Shown here in pieces: positions 7,435-11,057 of a stretch of 11,057 nt of DNA (positions are counted from its first letter, which is position 1; each line of letters opens with the position of its first letter). Below the pieces are notes generated by a model that was not told the origin of the DNA, did no database searches, and saw nothing but the letters and a program-made list of their open reading frames with translations. The DNA comes from Mycoemilia scoparia (taxonomy: Eukaryota; Kickxellomycota; Kickxellomycetes; Kickxellales; Kickxellaceae). Both the position numbers and the translations under genes were made by a program. The stretch lies in the NCBI GenBank assembly GCA_027575805.1, contig JANBPU010000439.1, positions 1 through 11,057 on the forward strand. The letters are read 5' to 3'.

Positions 7435-8055
7435 ATGAAACTATCCACATATTCTCTCACCCTCACCGCCCTCACAGCAACTGCTGGACTAACCATAGCA
7501 ACCTCGATCCTCCAAAAAACCTATTCAATAAACGCATCCAAAGACTCTTCGATCCTCCGGGCCTCAGTGTCATGTCCAAACTGCCCAAACAACAACTGCT
7601 ATGAATGCAAATTCGGCACCAGAGCCACTTTAATAATCTCGTCTGACGGCCCTGGCCGAACCGTAGACTATTCTGCACTGATCGGATTTACATTGCCCAG
7701 CGAAACCATCAACAACCCCGATCGCTTGGACAAATGTGAGCTCCTCCTTCCCGCCTCCTACAACAACCTATTCTCTCCCCAGACTTTACGTATCAGCAGT
7801 GCCGACCCCGGATGGGACGAAGAGTCTGTAAACGGAAATAATGCACCTGCTGTTGGCTCACAAATCGGTCAGGTTGTTATTCCCGCCTCCCAGGCAACCC
7901 CAGATGCCGTTGATTTGACCGAGGCCTGTAAGATCGCCGCTGGAAAAGGTTCCACCGGCTTTTCGATTTATTTGACTAAAGATTCGGCAAATTTGGTTGA
8001 AATTCCGTCCAAGGATATTGGAAAACCAGCTGTACTTCGTACCACTATTTACTAA
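7435..8055 (+). CDS. Secreted CBM96/DNRLRE-like Cys-rich protein (array gene 2, divergent)
   Basis: This encodes 206 residues from the start at 7435. The frame stays open upstream to 7240, but that extension is basic and low in complexity, would precede a signal peptide, and contains the TATA-like box; the M-K-L-S start with G at -3 is therefore chosen. Residues 1-24 form a signal peptide with likely cleavage after A-T-S. The domain has the family blocks: K-D-S-S, F-T-L-P-S-E, W-D-E (127-129), V-D-L-T (159-162) and P-S-K-D (191-194, where genes 1 and 3 have K-E). Cysteines 47, 50, 55, 58, 101 and 165 match its paralogues. N33 is a sequon. It lacks the Q-Q-Q mature N-terminus and has a small insertion near residues 70-81. 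Its codons are more AT-rich than those of gene 1, including ATA and TTA, so expression may be lower. It is intact, not a pseudogene. Ligand unknown. Confidence 0.9.
   Translation: MKLSTYSLTLTALTATAGLTIATSILQKTYSINASKDSSILRASVSCPNCPNNNCYECKFGTRATLIISSDGPGRTVDYSALIGFTLPSETINNPDRLDKCELLLPASYNNLFSPQTLRISSADPGWDEESVNGNNAPAVGSQIGQVVIPASQATPDAVDLTEACKIAAGKGSTGFSIYLTKDSANLVEIPSKDIGKPAVLRTTIY
7573..7608 (+). other. Cysteine cassette of array gene 2 (C47-C58)
   Basis: Encodes C-P-N-C-P-N-N-N-C-Y-E-C, differing from the array gene 3 cassette by a single residue although the rest of the two proteins is far less alike. Confidence 0.8.
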
Positions 8056-8118
8056 ATGTTTTTATAAATACCTCTTTTTTCTAGTAATAGCTATGTTAAC
8101 CAAATGTTTCTGTTGTTT

Positions 8119-8124
8119 AATAAA
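8119..8124 (+). terminator. Poly(A) signal of array gene 2
   Basis: A perfect AATAAA 64 bp after the stop codon, followed by T-rich DNA. Its distance from the stop is close to that of array gene 1. Confidence 0.6.
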
Positions 8125-8681
8125 TTTTGTTAGCTAATATTTAGTCTTCAAGTATCACACATCAGTATATCCATCCATAAACCCCATACACCACATTTTG
8201 AGTAGCTTTTGTTTTCTACATTATAAAGTGATCCAAGCCAGCATCTATCGGATAATTATAATAATTATAATAATGTTATTATTGTTTTATGACGTAACAG
8301 TAAGTGCTTTACCGGTTTCTAATTCATGGCAAAGAATCATGTTTTTAAAGTTTTTAGGGATAAGCTTTACTTCCAGCTACAGCAAAAAAATAGCCTTATC
8401 CACACACACACTCATATCAAAATACAGATACGAGTTTTTATCCAGAATGCAAGTATACACAAGTTGTTTAAGAGAGAGAACCAAACAATTAATTACATCT
8501 ATCTGAGTGTAGTAGTAAAAGTATTGGAATAGGAACGAGATGTTTGGCCCATCAGCCTGATAAATACAATATAATAGTAACAAAGAACAATAGGATGTGC
8601 GGGCCATCGGAAATAGTGAGAGTAGAACACATATTTGCTGGTGGTAACACCGTGACTCTGGGACTTACTTACAGCTATCTG

Positions 8682-8745
8682 TCTCTCTCTCTCTCACCCT
8701 ATAAAGTGTTACAGCATCAAAGTACTTGTTTTCTCTCTCTCTCTC
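8682..8745. repeat. Two (CT)n microsatellites
   Basis: Two CT tracts of about seven units each, at 8682-8695 and 8732-8745, separated by 36 bp of non-coding DNA. Confidence 0.8.
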
Positions 8746-9180
8746 CAACTCACTTGGCTATTCTGCATTGCAAAGGCAGATCAAAACATCTACACCTCCA
8801 TATACATTTATTAAGTTTCCATTTTGCATCTCTATTTCTATGATTTGGTTTTACTTTGTGTTGTTCAATAAAACTAGCGCAGCCTAGCCAACAACAGCAG
8901 GAGCAGCAGTAATAGCTATGTGCATGGCATCTGTGTTTTCCATGTAGATCATTAATGTATTGCGGTAAGTGTTTCTCTCTCTCTCCCCTTGCTTGAAAGT
9001 TGTTGCAGGATGCAGAGAGGTGAAGCAAGATAAAGCCACAGTCGTTCTCCCCTGACCTTCTGGCTTTTTACATTTCTTTAGCCAGCCAGTCATTCAGCTA
9101 ACTGAATAAATCATCAGATCCCACAGAATACAAAAATAGACTTGAACCTCCTCCCACCCATCACCACACCAACAGTGGGC

Positions 9181-9194
9181 GAGAGAGAGAGAGA
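9181..9194. repeat. (GA)7 tract upstream of array gene 3
   Basis: Seven GA units about 410 bp before the start codon of array gene 3. Purine tracts lie at similar distances upstream of the other two array genes. Confidence 0.75.
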
Positions 9195-9471
9195 CCTGTG
9201 ACTCTTGTTTATCACAGTCAATGGATGAGAAACGAGAGTCAAAGAAGGGTGCGATAGAATAAAATGAAAGGGGCACAAAATTTACCCGGGATCTTCGCAC
9301 CCATTCCATTCCCTTCGTACTTTCGTGTTCTCCTCTTCCACCACCTCATTCAGAACAGCAGCCTTAACAGAACGAAAGCTCCACATGATCTCTCTCCAAC
9401 CTACTAAGCGCCGCAACATACAAGCAACTACTTGCACATTTCCATTGCTTTTGTCACTGCCAACAGAAAGG

Positions 9472-9479
9472 TATTTAAA
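9472..9479 (+). promoter_or_regulatory. Putative TATA box of array gene 3
   Basis: TATTTAAA, 132 bp before the start codon, in a block closely like the one before array gene 1. Downstream, both leaders share an A-T-C-C-A-A-A run followed by TGGTCTTTT (4967-4985 and 9512-9534), which supports common descent of promoter and 5' UTR. Confidence 0.65.
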
Positions 9480-9603
9480 AGATACAGGTCACGCTCTTAA
9501 CAATATCACCCATCCAAAACCCACTTGGTCTTTTCTTTGCAACTACTCTCAAAGCATCATCACCATCGCATCTCTCATTCAGACTTAACAAGTAACCACC
9601 ACC

Positions 9604-10209
9604 ATGAAATTCATTGCCTCCCTCACTCTAGCCGCTCTCTCTGTTGCTGGCTTTGCCCAAGTCGCTTCTGCCCAGCAACAAAAGACATACAACATCAACG
9701 CCTTCAAGGACTCGACTCTCCTTCGATCAACCGTCTCATGCCCCAACTGTCCAAACAGCAACTGCTATGAATGTTCATTGGGCGCCCAATCCACTCTAGT
9801 CGTATCCGCTGGCGGCCATGCCGTCAACTACGCCATCATCGGATTCACACTACCCAGCGAAGCCACCCAAGCACCCGACCGTTTAGACAACTGCAAGCTA
9901 ACCCTTCCAGCCCCCGTCAACCAATTGGCCACCAACCAGGTCGTCAACATCTACAGCGCCGATCCATTCTGGGACGAATACTCTGTTACTGCCAACAACG
10001 CACCAGCCTTGGGGTCTGTTATCGGCCAGGCCAATATCCCTGCTGGTGGTTCCCCAGCAGCTGTTGATCTGACTGCTGCTTGCAAGGCTGCGGCAGCAAA
10101 GGGTGCCGGATTCACTGTTATTTTGACCCAAGGTGGTGGCATTGACACTATTACTTTCCCTTCGAAAGAAGCTGGAAGACCAGCTACTCTAGCCGCCACT
10201 ATCCACTAA
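9604..10209 (+). CDS. Secreted CBM96/DNRLRE-like Cys-rich protein (array gene 3)
   Basis: This encodes 201 residues, starting in a strong CCACCACC-ATG context with no upstream AUG in the leader. The signal peptide (1-23) and mature start A-S-A|Q-Q-Q are almost the same as in array gene 1. The domain blocks are F-T-L-P-S-E-A-T-Q-A-P-D-R-L-D-N-C (81-97), W-D-E (123-125), V-D-L-T (154-157) and P-S-K-E (186-189). Cysteines are 46, 49, 54, 57, 97 and 160. It lacks the N-glycosylation sequon of its paralogues because residue 34 is Phe. Residues 42-58 resemble array gene 2 (13 of 17) far more than gene 1 (5 of 17), making the gene look mosaic. It is intronless, with codons intermediate between genes 1 and 2. 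The likely role is an extracellular carbohydrate-binding or coat protein; no enzymatic residues are recognised. Confidence 0.93.
   Translation: MKFIASLTLAALSVAGFAQVASAQQQKTYNINAFKDSTLLRSTVSCPNCPNSNCYECSLGAQSTLVVSAGGHAVNYAIIGFTLPSEATQAPDRLDNCKLTLPAPVNQLATNQVVNIYSADPFWDEYSVTANNAPALGSVIGQANIPAGGSPAAVDLTAACKAAAAKGAGFTVILTQGGGIDTITFPSKEAGRPATLAATIH
9739..9774 (+). other. Cysteine cassette of array gene 3 (C46-C57)
   Basis: Encodes C-P-N-C-P-N-S-N-C-Y-E-C, nearly the same as in array gene 2 and unlike array gene 1 except for the cysteines and one proline. Confidence 0.8.
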
Positions 10210-10221
10210 TCAAGTTGTGTA

Positions 10222-10227
10222 AATAAA
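10222..10227 (+). terminator. Putative poly(A) signal of array gene 3
   Basis: A perfect AATAAA only 13 bp after the stop codon, followed by a CT/T-rich tract. Being so close to the stop it would give a very short 3' UTR; a variant ATTAAA near 10314 is an alternative. Confidence 0.5.
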
Positions 10228-10523
10228 TACTACTCTTCTTTTCTCTTTCTCTTTTGTATTCTAGATTTATATTCTAGTATACTTTGTTATTATCATTATT
10301 ATGATCATGATCTATTAAACAATACATTTTGTGAATTCAATTTGATATAGTAGTAGTAGCAATATGTCTTTTGTTAGACCAGGTATATGTGTGTTTGTGT
10401 GTGTGCTATGTTAATATATACTTAATACTAGCTGTGGCTCTGACACAATGTATATTATTATCCATTGTCTGAAGAAACAAAGACAGCATGTGGTCATCAA
10501 ACATTTTATTCTTGCAACATGCG

Positions 10524-10542
10524 ACACACACACACACACACA
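10524..10542. repeat. (CA)n microsatellite
   Basis: About nine perfect CA units downstream of array gene 3. Confidence 0.85.
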
Positions 10543-10639
10543 GACAAAGGTGTTTATTAATGGAACGGGTGTTCCGTTTTTCTGGGAACTTTGGAAACAG
10601 CTTTAGCATTCTAGAAATCGCAAAAGAAAAATATAGTAG

Positions 10640-10659
10640 GGAGAGAGAGAGAGAGAGAG
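10640..10659. repeat. (GA)n microsatellite
   Basis: About ten GA units downstream of array gene 3; it could be the upstream purine tract of a further gene beyond the window. Confidence 0.85.
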
Positions 10660-10979
10660 TTGGCTGAAAGTGACGCAATGTGGCAATGCTTTGTTTGCTT
10701 GCTTACAATTTTTTTACACATTAATTGTCTAGTGGCATTTGAGAGTTATTGTTCTTGATATTTGGGCAGAATGTGTTGTCCTCAGGAGTTGCATATCAAA
10801 TATCTGATGATTGGGTCAAAAACTACGGATGAGGAATACCCATTTTTCAGTCTACCATCCATCATAGGTTCATTAAATAATGGAATCTCCCCATTTGTAG
10901 AATAGTTATTTAAATAAGACATGTGATTGAATATTTGATTCCAAGATGAATCAACCAATTCAATTCAATTCAAGAAAAT

Positions 10980-10981
<2 letters not shown>

Positions 10982-11057
<76 letters not shown>
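10982..11057. repeat. (ATT)n microsatellite, cut by the window end
   Basis: Seventy-six bases of uninterrupted ATT, about 25 units, running to the last base. Its true length is unknown. Because it is perfect, it is likely to be recent or length-unstable, or to mark an assembly edge. Confidence 0.95.

Larger units (their letters stand above)
8125..9470. other. Intergenic region between array genes 2 and 3
   Basis: About 1.35 kb. It holds three CT tracts (near 8682-8695, 8732-8745 and 8974-8985), a GA tract (9181-9194), an AT-rich stretch near 8251-8286 able to fold back on itself, and short non-conserved frames. No gene, RNA or transposon was recognised. Confidence 0.55.
10228..10981. other. 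Intergenic region after array gene 3
   Basis: About 750 bp with TG (10388-10405), CA (10524-10542) and GA (10640-10659) tracts, a GGAAC/GTTCC palindrome at 10562-10575, and three CAATT units at 10956-10970. The short minus-strand frame across 10406-10678 is composed largely of translated microsatellites and is not a credible gene. Confidence 0.55.

Noticed and set aside
10406..10678. Minus-strand 90-codon frame after array gene 3
   Set aside because: Mostly translated CA and GA microsatellites (Cys-Val and Ser-Leu runs), so not a credible protein.
1..11057. CRISPR array, rRNA, bacterial operon or autonomous transposon
   Set aside because: No spaced direct repeats, no rRNA-like blocks, no ribosome-binding sites and no transposase or reverse-transcriptase motifs were seen on either strand.

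Overview
The window looks like nuclear DNA of a fungus, most likely an early-diverging one such as a Mortierella-like member of the Mucoromycota. That placement is an inference from style only: compact intronless genes for small secreted proteins with C-ending codons, CA-rich leaders, TATA boxes and AATAAA signals, set in long AT-rich intergenic DNA full of microsatellites. No rRNA, tRNA or housekeeping gene is present to fix the taxonomy.

Layout. Positions 1-2320 hold one minus-strand gene (548-1582) for an atypical protein-kinase-like protein. It is bracketed by two inverted copies of a small non-autonomous transposon-like (MITE-like) element, at 201-327 and about 2213-2318. Positions 2319-4900 are AT-rich intergenic DNA with CA, TTA and TCA microsatellites and no gene I can support. 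From about 4926 to 10227 lies a head-to-tail tandem array of three paralogous plus-strand genes (5039-5644, 7435-8055, 9604-10209), spaced 2.2-2.4 kb start to start. Each has its own TATA-like box and AATAAA signal. The last 800 bp is intergenic and runs into a long (ATT)n array cut by the window edge.

The three array genes encode secreted proteins of 201-206 residues: a signal peptide followed by one beta-sandwich-type domain. Its conserved blocks (an F-T-L-P-S-E strand, a W-D-E block, a V-D-L-T block, and a terminal P-S-K-E/D...P-A.L strand) resemble the DNRLRE/CBM96 carbohydrate-binding class. All three carry an extra C-x2-C-x4-C-x2-C cassette near the mature N-terminus plus two further conserved cysteines. 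Genes 1 and 3 share nearly the same signal peptide, core and core promoter, but their cysteine cassettes differ sharply, and the cassette of gene 3 is much closer to that of gene 2. This points to either segmental gene conversion or fast divergence of the gene 1 cassette.

The array genes probably act outside the cell or in the wall or spore coat as carbohydrate-binding or structural proteins. Nothing in the sequence links the kinase-like gene to them except proximity.
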